In this document: positions 32,771 to 41,659 of the stretch, piece by piece
Layout: every line of letters begins with the position of its first letter
Position numbering within the stretch: position 1 is the stretch's first letter
DNA from: Cytobacillus luteolus
GTDB lineage: Bacteria; Bacillota; Bacilli; Bacillales; Bacillaceae_L
Assembly: GCF_017873715.1 (NCBI RefSeq)
Contig: NZ_JAGGKM010000002.1
Span: forward strand, 1 to 64,000
Reading direction: 5' to 3'
DNA length: 64,000 bases
Made by a program: the position numbers and the translations under genes
Notes under the pieces: generated by a model
Told to the model about the DNA's origin: nothing
What the model saw: only the letters and a program-made list of their open reading frames with translations
The model's database searches: none

Positions 32771-33904
32771 ATCTTTATCAAGAAATTGAATTAATTTTGT
32801 CGATAAAGCGACCATTTCAAGTCTTTCTACTGTTTTGCAATAATCTCCTTCAATATCACCATTCACTTTTTCCTCAGATTTCGCCATGTAGTGTAACACA
32901 TCCCAGTCCTTATACCAATCACCAGGTGATGCCGGTTCGTGCTGTTGATTTTCCCAAACTGACGCAAGTGCAGGACTATAAATTCTTGGTGTACCTTTCG
33001 TAAGTTTACAATTTTGTAATCGGGGCTTTAATTCACTACCAGGAGCCAGTTCTGCAATATCATTAAATAGATGCGGCCAGTAATCTTTTCTAGATCCTGT
33101 ATGGATTGTTTGTTTTGCCCATTTTTCAATGGGCGGTAGATGGTGCATGGAAAACAAGATAGAGTAAAGCCTCTTTCCTAATAATATCCTCTCATCTAGA
33201 CTGTCAAAATGACGGACAGTCTGGCCAGTAAGCTTGGTTTTTGTATCGTTGGAAGATGGAAATAGTATATGATTCATAGATAATAAATCCTGCAATTTAA
33301 ACTCAAAGGTATTTAAAACATCCTCCTTGAATCTGTTGTTCTCAATTACTCTACTCTCTATATAGCTCTGTTCATTGATAATTAACGCGACAGTAAGCGT
33401 GTAAGAATCTCTATATTCCAGGAACTGATTCCAGATGGGTTCCATAAACACAGACACATTCAAGTGTGGTAGTAAATAGAAGAGGTTTATTCCAGTTTGA
33501 ATACTTTTTTCATACAATAATAGTTGAGGAAAAGCATCCTGAAAAATCAACCAATTGCCTCGCTCGATAAAATTAAAAAAAGATTTTATCTCTTTTTCCG
33601 TTAAGATTCTTGGTAAATACTCTCCTTTTAAATCAGTCATATTCCATCCAGCATTTCTTGACACCATATGAGCTAAAAAAGACCAATGAATTTCAGGGTG
33701 TTCTAGATAAAAATCAAGATAGGCCATCGTTCGAGTGAGATTGTTTAGATTCAGGATTTTTGTAGTCGATTGTATCTCCTCAATAAGTAACTGTTCTTCT
33801 GTGGAGAGTGAACGCTTAATGGAGGTGTTTTTTTTCAAGGCTTTTTTTAGTTCCTTTTGAGTTTTCGATAACTGTTTATGCCTTTTATTAAAAACCCTAC
33901 ACAT
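32768..33904 (-). CDS. DUF2515 family protein (YppC-like)
   Basis: A 378-residue protein matching the Bacillus YppC/DUF2515 pattern as I remember it: TRTMAYLDFYLEHPEIHWSF, then AHMVSRNAGWNMTDLKGEYL in the first third, a central aromatic-rich helical region, and a C-terminal part with GTPRIYSPALASVW. It has no signal peptide or obvious membrane segment. The function is unknown. The first 45 residues are strongly basic and could form a coiled coil. Confidence 0.75.
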   Translation of the reverse strand: MCRVFNKRHKQLSKTQKELKKALKKNTSIKRSLSTEEQLLIEEIQSTTKILNLNNLTRTMAYLDFYLEHPEIHWSFLAHMVSRNAGWNMTDLKGEYLPRILTEKEIKSFFNFIERGNWLIFQDAFPQLLLYEKSIQTGINLFYLLPHLNVSVFMEPIWNQFLEYRDSYTLTVALIINEQSYIESRVIENNRFKEDVLNTFEFKLQDLLSMNHILFPSSNDTKTKLTGQTVRHFDSLDERILLGKRLYSILFSMHHLPPIEKWAKQTIHTGSRKDYWPHLFNDIAELAPGSELKPRLQNCKLTKGTPRIYSPALASVWENQQHEPASPGDWYKDWDVLHYMAKSEEKVNGDIEGDYCKTVERLEMVALSTKLIQFLDKD

Positions 33905-34166
33905 TCTCTTACCTCCTAAATCAATTAAATGACAAATTTATCGGACTATAAGGTCATTTTATTGAACAAAAGAAAAAGATAGAACTGTTTCACTCTTCGG
34001 TTTGGATGGTCGGAAATTAAATTTATTTATCATAGGATAAAAATGTTAATTAAACGAATACTACCTTTGTGTTTACACGAGGGAGATGCCATTTAAATGA
34101 AAATGGAGACTAAACCTTCCTACATAACTTTCTTTTTGACTTTAACAAATCGAGGAGGATCAAGGA

Positions 34167-34661
34167 ATGAAAAAGAAAAAGTATGTATTGGTTATATTCG
34201 TTTTAATAATGTTTATGTCAGTGGCAAATGGAGTATTAGCACAAGAGAATCCTACAAATAAAAAGGATATTGTCGATACGGCAGTAGCAGCGGGTGATTT
34301 CACTACGTTAGCAGCTGCTTTGAAAAAGGCTGGTTTGGTCGAGACCTTGAAAGGAGAAGGACCATTTACAGTTTTTGCTCCGACAGATGCAGCATTTGAA
34401 AAACTATTAAAGAAACTAGACATTACAGCAGAAGAGTTATTAGCTAGGGATGATTTGAAGGAAATTCTGTTGTATCATGTTTTATCAGGCAAAGTTATGT
34501 CTAGTGACCTTAAAGATGGGATGAAAGCTGAGACATTAGCAAAGAAATCAGTAGAAATATCACTTGACCCTGTTAAAGTAAATAATGCCAATGTTGTAAA
34601 AGCTGACATCCAAGCTTCTAATGGTGTCATTCATGTTATTGATGAGGTATTACTCCCATAG
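34167..34661 (+). CDS. Secreted fasciclin-domain protein
   Basis: A 164-residue protein with a Sec signal peptide (basic MKKKK, hydrophobic core, likely cleavage after VLAQ at about residue 26) and a single fasciclin (FAS1) domain over residues 34-164. The H1 box [14 protein letters not shown] and H2 box [13 protein letters not shown] are clear, with the YHVLSGKV motif between them. FAS1 domains serve in cell adhesion and matrix. The RBS GAGGAGG precedes the ATG, and a terminator follows. Confidence 0.88.
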   Translation: MKKKKYVLVIFVLIMFMSVANGVLAQENPTNKKDIVDTAVAAGDFTTLAAALKKAGLVETLKGEGPFTVFAPTDAAFEKLLKKLDITAEELLARDDLKEILLYHVLSGKVMSSDLKDGMKAETLAKKSVEISLDPVKVNNANVVKADIQASNGVIHVIDEVLLP

Positions 34662-34688
34662 AGTAACGGTATCCTATAAAATGGACAA

Positions 34689-34720
34689 GGCTGAATTCAA
34701 ATTGAATTCGGTCTTTTTTT
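34689..34720 (+). terminator. Rho-independent terminator
   Basis: GGCTGAATTC (34689-34698), loop AAATT, GAATTCGGTC (34704-34713) with two G-U pairs, then seven T, after the fasciclin gene. Confidence 0.75.
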
Positions 34721-34863
34721 GGGCATTAATTAACCGAACACGTTAGGCATAAGAATTGCATCGTTCTTCTTGCAAATGCTATTCTTTTCATATTTAGTAA
34801 GAGCAGGTTGGAGATAATCGTTTGGTGCTGCTTGAAGTTATTTAAGAAAGGGAATGAGAATTC

Positions 34864-35870
34864 ATGAGATTAAGCATTTTAGACCAAGCACCAATATCTT
34901 CTCACCAAACACCAAAAGTTGCTTTACAGGAATCGATGAAATTGGCACAGGTAGGGGAAAAGTACGGCTATACAAGATATTGGATTGCAGAACATCATGA
35001 TTTATCTGGGTTGGCCTGTTCAGCTCCGGAGGTCATGTTAAGTTACATAGGAGCAAATACATCTAGCATTCGAATCGGTTCAGGAGCTGTGTTGTTACCT
35101 CATTACAAGCCTTATAAGGTGGCCGAAGTTTACAATATGCTGGCAACTTTGTTTCCTGGTCGGATTGATGTTGGAATCGGAAGAGCCCAGGTGGCTCAGC
35201 TGAAGCAACCAATGCTTTGTCGGATAATTTTTTGCAACAGGTATGGAGGATGCCTACTTCGGTCAAGGAACTCCTAAATTTTTTAGACAATAATTTTCCA
35301 CAGGATCATCCTTATGCAAAGGTTAAGGCAGAGCCAATACCAGAGATTTCACCTACTCCTTGGCTACTTGGAACAAGTAAAAAAAGTGCGGTACTAGCTG
35401 GTGAAAACGGGTTGGACTATAATTTTGGACAGTTTATGAGCGACAGTGATGGTGTTCAGATTATACAGCAATATAAAGATGCCTTTATTTCTCGTAATGA
35501 GAAACAAAAGCCAGAGGCGTCTTTAACTGTTTCTGTCGTTTGTGCAGAGACAACTGAAAAAGCAAAAGAGATTGCCTTAAGTACACAAATATGGTCGATC
35601 CAAAAAGGTAGAGGGGAAGGGAATGAAGGTGTTCCATCAATAGAGGATGCTAAGCGGTTCTTGTTAACTGCAGAAGAAACAGAGGTCATAGAAAAAATGA
35701 ACCGGAAAATGATTATTGGTAATCCAAAGGAAGTTAGCAAAAGACTATACGAGATACATGAAAATTACAAAGTTGACGAAATCATGATTGTAACGATAAC
35801 CCACTCTCCTGAAGACCGTTTAAACTCATATAAACTTATTGCAACTGAGTTACTAGGGTATAGTGGTTAA
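34864..35870 (+). pseudogene. Luciferase-like flavin-dependent oxidoreductase, frameshifted
   Basis: The first 109 codons (from ATG 34864) give an LLM-class monooxygenase N-terminus: LSILDQAPISS, YTRYWIAEHHD, SIRIGSGAVLLPHY, GRIDVGIGRA. The expected continuation GGSAEATNALSDNFLQQVW is in the +1-shifted frame and runs to the stop at 35870. The break sits at CCC 35186-35188, where GCCCCAGGT would restore the frame, so one C is missing from a short C run. Joined, the product would be about 335 residues, the normal length. It is either a recent pseudogene or a sequencing error; the second half shows no further damage. Confidence 0.85.
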
Positions 35871-35914
35871 ATAAGGTCATATTTACACACCCTAAATACA
35901 TGGAGGTGATAAAT

Positions 35915-36082
35915 ATGACAGATCAAAATATCAACAATGATAACGTACAAAACGAAACAACGACAAGCCATACTGAACCAGATGGAACTATGCATGTCGT
36001 ACATAAAGATAATGAAGCCACAGACGACTTTCTACTAAAAATGGTAAAAACAGATGCCTTCAAAACAATGACAAACAACTAG
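35915..36082 (+). CDS. Small acidic protein of unknown function
   Basis: A 55-residue hydrophilic protein rich in Asn, Asp, Thr and His, beginning MTDQNINNDNVQNETTTSH, with no membrane segment. I chose the ATG at 35915 because GGAGGTGAT lies upstream; the in-frame ATG at 35900 overlaps that site. A REP-like palindrome begins 6 bp after the stop. I do not recognise the family. Confidence 0.55.
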   Translation: MTDQNINNDNVQNETTTSHTEPDGTMHVVHKDNEATDDFLLKMVKTDAFKTMTNN

Positions 36083-36088
36083 AACTCT

Positions 36089-36140
36089 GGGGCCTGACCC
36101 CCGGCGCGTTAATGCGTTAACGCACTGGGGGTCAGGCCCC
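36089..36140. repeat. REP-like palindromic repeat, full copy E
   Basis: A complete 52-bp element: left arm GGGGCCTGACCCCC (36089-36102), an inner palindrome with GCGTTAA and TTAACGC, and right arm GGGGGTCAGGCCCC (36127-36140). The right arm carries the stop codon of the minus-strand ATPase gene. Confidence 0.92.
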
Positions 36141-36824
36141 GTTTAGGTCGGCATAGTAGAATCGATCTTTGCCAGTGAATAGGTCTTGAGTAATCGTTGT
36201 TTCATCCGAGATGGTGAATTCAATCTTTTTAGAGAAGAGAGGACCATCAAACACGAAGGTGTGAAATTCACCATTTTCTCCGCATGGGTCGACACTTGTA
36301 GGTAGTTCAGCAATAAAACCTTTATCAATTACTCTTCCAACGAATGACGACTCTAATTGTTCAACGTCAACACATGTTATTACTGTCTTAAAACCTAACT
36401 CCAGAAACTCATTTATTAGTGATTGGGAATCTTCACCCCATAATGGAAAAATGGACGTTATGGAAGTGTTGGTTAGCATTTTTTCTCTATACGCCTTTAC
36501 ATCCTCTAAATGAATATCTCCAAACATAATATAGGAGACCTTGTCCTGTTCAATTTCATCTAGGGCTTTCCCCATAATTTTCTCATATTGTTCATTCGTA
36601 CAAGTAGGTGGGATATATACTTTACGTAACGGGATTCCTAATGCTTTTGCCTGAGCATTCAACAAACTCTCCCTAACACCATGCATGCTTGTTCGTTTAT
36701 TTTCTTCATTTAACGTAACCAACAGCGAGTCAACAATCCATTCTCCAGATTGTATGATTCGGTACAAAGCTAGTGTAGAATCCTTGCCACCACTATATGA
36801 AATTACAATTCGATTTTTAGGCAT
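36132..36824 (-). CDS. Dph6-type PP-loop ATPase (diphthine-ammonia ligase-like)
   Basis: N-type ATP pyrophosphatase, 230 residues. The PP-loop SYSGGKDSTLALYR is at residues 9-22, MHGVRE follows at about 48, and the family C-terminal part has GENGEFHTFVFDGPLF. Eukaryotic Dph6 amidates diphthine; bacteria lack diphthamide, so the substrate of bacterial homologues is unknown. The last four codons and the TGA stop come from the right arm of REP-like copy E, so the native C-terminus may have been replaced by a short tail (LNGA). Confidence 0.83.
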   Translation of the reverse strand: MPKNRIVISYSGGKDSTLALYRIIQSGEWIVDSLLVTLNEENKRTSMHGVRESLLNAQAKALGIPLRKVYIPPTCTNEQYEKIMGKALDEIEQDKVSYIMFGDIHLEDVKAYREKMLTNTSITSIFPLWGEDSQSLINEFLELGFKTVITCVDVEQLESSFVGRVIDKGFIAELPTSVDPCGENGEFHTFVFDGPLFSKKIEFTISDETTITQDLFTGKDRFYYADLNGA

Positions 36825-36974
36825 GCTAAAATCACGTCTCCTTATCTTTTAATGGTAACGGATGATAGGGGAAGAAGACAAGAATGTGGACTCATAAAAA
36901 ATTCTAGAACTGTACTACTTTTTCATTAGATTAGAACGTAAAAAACTAATTTAATCTGAAAAAAGGAGTCTGAG

Positions 36975-37145
36975 ATGAATCGAGATGAGAAAAGAAAACA
37001 ATTGCGAAAACAAATTCAAGCAAAGTATAGAAAGATTAAACAACAGAAAAGGAAAGAAACTGAGGCCAGCGATGGGGAAATCGTTCTTGTTGTGACAATT
37101 TTAATTTTGCTCATTGTTTTCAATGCGTTGTTTAAATCTTTATAG
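36975..37145 (+). CDS. Small membrane protein of unknown function
   Basis: A 56-residue open frame starting at ATG with AAAAGGAG 6 nt upstream. The first 30 residues are strongly basic (RKQLRKQIQAKYRKIKQQ), probably helical, followed by a single membrane segment (about residues 34-52, EIVLVVTILILLIVFNALF). This suggests a tail-anchored protein with a basic cytoplasmic domain. I do not recognise a family. Confidence 0.6.
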   Translation: MNRDEKRKQLRKQIQAKYRKIKQQKRKETEASDGEIVLVVTILILLIVFNALFKSL

Positions 37146-37214
37146 AAGAGTATAGAAATAGCCTGGACGAAAGAAATCCAAGCTATCTTCTTGAAAACTC
37201 ATCTATTTGATTTT

Positions 37215-37358
37215 CTACTTTTCCTTGTCAACAATTGACGTCATGTTAACTGTGCCATGGTCGGTTAGTACTTCTTCAGTTCGTTTGTCATCTTCCATAC
37301 CGTAATGTTTATTCGTTAATTTACCAGTGTCCTTTGGTTGAAACGTTTCTTTTTCCAA
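37215..37358 (-). CDS. Small DUF4025-like protein
   Basis: A 47-residue hydrophilic frame starting at TTG with AGGGGGG about 8 nt upstream. The middle has MEDDKRTEEVLTDHGTVN, which resembles the TEEGLATTHEQVSD stretch of YozQ/DUF4025 small Bacillus proteins. The match is by eye and weak. No other gene occupies this stretch. Confidence 0.4.
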   Translation of the reverse strand: MEKETFQPKDTGKLTNKHYGMEDDKRTEEVLTDHGTVNMTSIVDKEK

Positions 37359-37540
37359 TGGTGTACCCCCCTATGTAAAATAAACTACGATATTATTATC
37401 CATCTCATTGGTCCATTTTATACCAAACAGAAGGTAGCCTGATTTCCATGCGTCAAGGATTACTGACGCTATAATTCAGGTTCTTTTAATTGTATCAATA
37501 ATAATAAGTAGTCTAAAATAAGGAAAAGGGAGGAATCACA

Positions 37541-37828
37541 ATGGTTAAAATAACTCAAGCGGCAATAGATAAAATCAAGTCAGAAGTCCAAGATGTAATT
37601 GCTGAGGGAAAGAAGCCCTTTATTCGATTAACAATGGGAATTGGCTGAGGAGGTCCACAACTTCGCCTGGCTCTGGAAGAGTCAGCATTACAAAATGATG
37701 AAGTAACTGAGCAAGATGGCATACAGTTCCTTGTACATGAAAAAGATAAAGTATATTTTGATTCTGCAAAGATTGATTACACGAAAAAGCTATTAGGTGG
37801 AGGAGAGTTTACCGTCCTTCGAGTATAG
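37541..37828 (+). CDS. HesB/IscA-like selenoprotein (in-frame TGA = Sec36)
   Basis: Ninety-five codons from ATG 37541 (RBS AAAAGGGAGG) to TAG 37826, interrupted only by TGA at 37646-37648. Codons before and after the TGA read as one HesB/IscA-type domain: KITQAAIDKIKSEV, PFIRLTMGIG, the TGA, then GGPQLRLALEES, VHEKDKVYFDSAKIDY and GGGEFTVLRV. The TGA falls where IscA proteins have their first metal-binding Cys, and the product has no Cys at all. A SECIS-like hairpin follows the TGA. HesB-like selenoproteins with a G-U-G-G segment are a known bacterial family. The selenocysteine machinery is not in this window. The alternative is a nonsense-disrupted pseudogene, but no other damage is seen. 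Confidence 0.82.
37646..37685 (+). promoter_or_regulatory. Putative bacterial SECIS element
   Basis: Starting 18 nt after the in-frame TGA, CTGGCTCT (37667-37674) pairs with AGAGTCAG (37678-37685) in an 8-bp stem with one G-U pair and a GGA loop. The loop starts 27 nt after the TGA and has G in its first two positions. This fits the loose bacterial SECIS rules of a loop 16-37 nt from the UGA with a G at position one or two. Confidence 0.65.
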
Positions 37829-37879
37829 TAGAATCATGCAAGAGATCTGTTTCAATACAGAGCTACTTGCATTTTTTTA

Positions 37880-37906
37880 TTGACAGAAAAAGTTTTTTAT
37901 GATAAT
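37880..37906 (+). promoter_or_regulatory. Putative SigA promoter of htpG
   Basis: TTGACA at 37880-37885 and GATAAT at 37901-37906, with a short 15-bp spacer, lie just upstream of the CIRCE element, the usual arrangement for HrcA-controlled genes. Confidence 0.5.
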
Positions 37907-37921
37907 TAAAAATTAGTGAGT

Positions 37922-37948
37922 TTAGCACTCTCCTTGAACGAGTGCTAA
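37922..37948. promoter_or_regulatory. CIRCE element (HrcA operator)
   Basis: TTAGCACTC (37922-37930), 9-nt spacer, GAGTGCTAA (37940-37948) is an exact match to the CIRCE consensus. It sits between the putative promoter and htpG, so HrcA should repress htpG until heat shock. Confidence 0.95.
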
Positions 37949-37994
37949 TTAATATGTAAAATAAGAAATAATCGTTGTGGAAGGAGATCTAGTT

Positions 37995-39875
37995 ATGGCC
38001 AAAAAACAATTTAAAGCAGAATCTAAAAGATTATTAGAAATGATGATCAATTCTATCTATTCAAAACGTGAAGTTTTCTTGAGGGAATTAATTTCAAATG
38101 CAAGTGATGCAATTGATAAGCTTTACTACAAAGTTCTTACAGATGAATCATTAAGTTTTGATAAAGACAGCTACTACATAAAAATAACAGCGAATAAAGA
38201 AAATAGAATGCTAACAATTACTGACACTGGGATTGGGATGACAAAAGAAGAGCTAGAAAATAACTTAGGTGTTATTGCCAAAAGTGGTTCTTTAGCATTT
38301 AAAAATGAAAATGAAATTAAAGATGGACATGCTATTATTGGACAATTTGGTGTTGGTTTTTACGCAGCCTTCATGGTAGCAGATGTCGTAACGGTTGTAA
38401 GTAAGGCGTTAGGAAGCGATGAAGCGTATAAATGGGAATCAAAGGGAGCGGATGGTTACACAATCGCACCAACTTCAAAAGATACTGTTGGAACTGAAAT
38501 CACCTTAACGATTAAAGAAAACACAGAAGATGAAAGCTATGATGAGTATTTAGAGGAGTACCAATTAAAGTCTATTATTAAAAAATACTCAGATTTCATT
38601 CGTTACCCGATTAAAATGGATGTGACAGAAAGCAAACCAAAAGAGGGAACAGAAGGCGAGTACGAGCAAGTTGTTGAAGAAAAAACGATCAACAGCATGG
38701 TTCCAATCTGGAAAAAGAATAAGAATGAACTAACGGATGAAGATTATGAGAAGTTTTACAATGAAAAGCATTACGGATTTGATAAGCCTTTAAAGCATGT
38801 TCATATTAGTGTAGATGGTACAATCCGATACAATGCGATTTTATATATTCCCGAAAAAACGCCATATGATTTTTACTCAAAAGAATATGAAAAAGGCTTA
38901 GAGCTGTATTCAAATGGTGTACTAATCATGAACAAATGTGCAGACCTAGTACCTGATTATTTCAGCTTTGTAAAAGGGCTCGTAGACTCAGAGGATTTGT
39001 CACTTAATATCTCTCGTGAAATGCTACAACATGACCGCCAACTAAAGCTCATTGCTAAAAATATTAATAAGAAGATTAAGAGTGAACTACAAGCTATGTT
39101 AAAAAATGAGAGAGAAAAATACGACGAATTCTATAAATCCTTTGGCAGACAATTAAAATACGGTGTTTATAGTGATTTTGGAAGCAATAAAGATGTTCTT
39201 CAAGACCTATTAATGTTCTATTCTTCAAAAGAGAAGAAGATGGTCACATTAGACGAGTATGTGTCAAGAATGCCAGAGGACCAAAAGTACATTTACTATG
39301 CAACAGGTGAGTCTCATGCAAGAATTGAGAAATTACCACAAACCGAGCTAGTAGCTGAAAAAGGCTATGAAATCCTATACTTCACGGATGACATCGATGA
39401 ATTTGCAATTCGTATGTTAATGACATACAAAGAGAAAGAATTCAAGTCTGTATCAAGCGGTGACCTTGGAATCGAGCAAGAGGATAACAAAGAGAATACA
39501 GAACAAGAAACTAACGAGAACAAAGAGTTATTTGATTATATGAAAGAGTTATTAACTGGTAAAGTGAAAGATGTACGCGTGTCCAAACGATTGAGAACAC
39601 ACCCTGTATGCCTAGCAACAGAAGGGGAAGTAACAATCGAAATGGAGAAAATTCTAGCAGCAATGCCCGATAACCAAAACATTAAAGCTGACAAAATACT
39701 TGAAATCAACAAAAATCATGATGTGTTCAAATCATTAAAAAATGCATTTGAACATGACAAAGAAAAATTAAACCTATACACAAACCTCCTTTACAACCAG
39801 GCCCTTCTCGTTGAAGGACTACCTGTAGGTGACCCAGTCGAATTTACAAACGACATCTGTAAAGTTATGGTCTAA
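37995..39875 (+). CDS. htpG: Molecular chaperone HtpG (Hsp90)
   Basis: Hsp90-family ATP-dependent chaperone, 626 residues, the normal length. The N-terminal GHKL ATPase has [36 protein letters not shown] and [15 protein letters not shown]. The middle domain has [20 protein letters not shown] and the catalytic-loop stretch [16 protein letters not shown], and a C-terminal dimerisation domain ends the protein. The ATG at 37995 follows AAGGAG with 8 nt spacing; an in-frame GTG at 37977 is too close to the site. The gene is placed under CIRCE control, unlike B. subtilis htpG, which is HrcA-independent. Confidence 0.95.
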   Translation: MAKKQFKAESKRLLEMMINSIYSKREVFLRELISNASDAIDKLYYKVLTDESLSFDKDSYYIKITANKENRMLTITDTGIGMTKEELENNLGVIAKSGSLAFKNENEIKDGHAIIGQFGVGFYAAFMVADVVTVVSKALGSDEAYKWESKGADGYTIAPTSKDTVGTEITLTIKENTEDESYDEYLEEYQLKSIIKKYSDFIRYPIKMDVTESKPKEGTEGEYEQVVEEKTINSMVPIWKKNKNELTDEDYEKFYNEKHYGFDKPLKHVHISVDGTIRYNAILYIPEKTPYDFYSKEYEKGLELYSNGVLIMNKCADLVPDYFSFVKGLVDSEDLSLNISREMLQHDRQLKLIAKNINKKIKSELQAMLKNEREKYDEFYKSFGRQLKYGVYSDFGSNKDVLQDLLMFYSSKEKKMVTLDEYVSRMPEDQKYIYYATGESHARIEKLPQTELVAEKGYEILYFTDDIDEFAIRMLMTYKEKEFKSVSSGDLGIEQEDNKENTEQETNENKELFDYMKELLTGKVKDVRVSKRLRTHPVCLATEGEVTIEMEKILAAMPDNQNIKADKILEINKNHDVFKSLKNAFEHDKEKLNLYTNLLYNQALLVEGLPVGDPVEFTNDICKVMV

Positions 39876-39886
39876 TTGTGTCTTTT

Positions 39887-39938
39887 GGGGCCTGACCCCC
39901 GGTGCGTTAAAGCGTTAGTGCACTAGGGCTCAGGTCCT
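39887..39938. repeat. REP-like palindromic repeat, copy F
   Basis: GGGGCCTGACCCCCGGTGCG, TTAAAGCGTTAGTGCA and a degenerate right arm, CTAGGGCTCAGGTCC. It is preceded by TGTCTTTT and starts 11 bp after the htpG stop codon, with a T-rich stretch after it, so it may terminate htpG. Confidence 0.87.
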
Positions 39939-40050
39939 TTTATTATTCAGTAGAAATAAGCTTACTCGTACTTACTTCCTATTTTTATTATATATTTCCA
40001 ACTATAAGGCTATGCTAGATTAGAAATATATCTGGATAGGAGATTCACTC

Positions 40051-41520
40051 ATGGAACATATAGGTTCATATAATATTTACTGGTTCGTATTCTCCATTTT
40101 TATTGGAATTATCTTTTCTTATATAGCTTTAGACCTTAGATGGAAAATGATAGAGTTTAATGAAATAATGTATAAAAAGTGGTTAATTTGCTGTGCCGTT
40201 GTAATGGGTATAGGAATTTGGATTATGCATTTTGTCGGAATGGTAGCCTTGGAGATGCCAGGTGATTTGGTTTATGATATGAGGCTAGTCTTACTTTCTA
40301 TGATTTGTTCTATTATAGGAACGGGAATTGCTTTTTTGATAATGAAGACAAATCTACTTCGTTTAATCATCGCAAGTTTGTTCATGGGTACAGGTATATC
40401 AAGTATGCATTATGTTGGACTTAGTGCTTTGAGTGTAAATTATATCATTCACTACGATCCCCTGTTTGGGATAATTTCTACTTTAATCGCGATGACTGCT
40501 GCATTTGGTGCATTGTGGTTATTATTTTTCTTTAATGATAAACATTCCGTCCGAATTGGTCATCGAATTATTAGTAGTGTTTTAATGGGAATCGGAATTT
40601 CAGGCATGCATTATAGTGGAATGTGGGGTACACATTTTTACATTGACCCAATACCTGAAGAATACTTTACATACTATGAAATCACCTCGGATACACTTAG
40701 TTCATTTATAGGTCTACCAGCAATAATCGTGTTATTCATTATGTTTGTATCAAGTGCTTTTTTAGATAAAAAGTTAATTGTACATATTAAAGAACTACGG
40801 GAAACAGAGAGGAAATTAAAAGAGTCAGAAAAGCTATCACTTGTAGGTGAGCTAGCATCCGGTGTGGCTCATGAAATCCGTAATCCGTTAACCTCGTTAA
40901 AAGGCTTCACAAAAATCATCTATCAAAAAACGAGGGATAAAACAAATAAAGAATACCTAACTATCATGATGGATGAAATCGACAGAATCAATTTCATCGT
41001 TAGTGAGTTTATGGTCTTATCAAAACCACACTTAGTGAAGTTTACCTCTAGCGATTTATCTAGTGTTTTACATAGTGTGGTTACATTATTAAAAACTCAA
41101 GCGGTTTTAAAAAATATTGAAATACTCACTGCTATCGTAGGCAACGATTTTCTAACCACATGTGAGGAAAATCAAATCAAACAAGTTTTGGTTAATGTGA
41201 TTAAAAATTCAATTGAAGCAACACCAGATGGTGGGAAAATATATGTGAAACTTGAAAGTGACAACTCAACAATTTCACTAACCATTATTGATGAGGGTGT
41301 TGGCATTTCAATGGAAGACATGAAACAAATAGGAAATCCCTTCTTCACAACAAAAACAGAAGGAACAGGTCTAGGAATTATGGTCAGTAAAAAAATTATC
41401 CATAATCACAACGGGAACTTTGTAATCAAGAGCACTCAAAACAAAGGAACAACAGTATCCATCACAATACCTAAAACAAATAAAGCAAGGCAAGAACTAA
41501 CCGAAAACAACATATCCTAA
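40051..41520 (+). CDS. MHYT-domain sensor histidine kinase
   Basis: Membrane histidine kinase, 489 residues. The N-terminal half (about 1-245) has about seven hydrophobic segments with the three MHYT repeats visible as MHFVG, MHYVG and MHYSG at the ends of membrane helices. MHYT domains are proposed to bind copper and sense a diatomic gas. Then come HisKA with phospho-acceptor His at about residue 274 (VAHEIRNPLTSLKGF) and the ATPase domain with NVIKNSIEATPDGG, DEGVGISMED and GTGLGIMVSKKI. There is no adjacent response regulator, as with Bacillus sporulation kinases. A REP-like element follows the stop. Confidence 0.88.
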   Translation: MEHIGSYNIYWFVFSIFIGIIFSYIALDLRWKMIEFNEIMYKKWLICCAVVMGIGIWIMHFVGMVALEMPGDLVYDMRLVLLSMICSIIGTGIAFLIMKTNLLRLIIASLFMGTGISSMHYVGLSALSVNYIIHYDPLFGIISTLIAMTAAFGALWLLFFFNDKHSVRIGHRIISSVLMGIGISGMHYSGMWGTHFYIDPIPEEYFTYYEITSDTLSSFIGLPAIIVLFIMFVSSAFLDKKLIVHIKELRETERKLKESEKLSLVGELASGVAHEIRNPLTSLKGFTKIIYQKTRDKTNKEYLTIMMDEIDRINFIVSEFMVLSKPHLVKFTSSDLSSVLHSVVTLLKTQAVLKNIEILTAIVGNDFLTTCEENQIKQVLVNVIKNSIEATPDGGKIYVKLESDNSTISLTIIDEGVGISMEDMKQIGNPFFTTKTEGTGLGIMVSKKIIHNHNGNFVIKSTQNKGTTVSITIPKTNKARQELTENNIS

Positions 41521-41524
41521 AATT

Positions 41525-41576
41525 GGGGCCTGACCCCCAGCGCGATAACGCTTTAAAGCGCCGGGGGTCAGGCCCC
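41525..41576. repeat. REP-like palindromic repeat, full copy G
   Basis: A complete 52-bp element: GGGGCCTGACCCCC (41525-41538), an inner palindrome with GCGCGATAACGC and GCGC, and GGGGGTCAGGCCCC (41563-41576), followed by TTCTGTC. It starts 4 bp after the kinase stop and could be its terminator. Confidence 0.92.
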
Positions 41577-41659
41577 TTCTGTCATATTTTGATGCTAGTC
41601 CGAATAGGGTTAATAGTGGTTAGTGAATTATAAAATTCGGGTAAGAGGGATCTGAAGTT

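Noticed and set aside
35186-35188. Programmed frameshift in the luciferase-like gene
   Set aside because: There is no slippery heptamer, no nearby downstream stem or internal RBS was seen, and frameshifting is unknown for this family. A missing C explains it.
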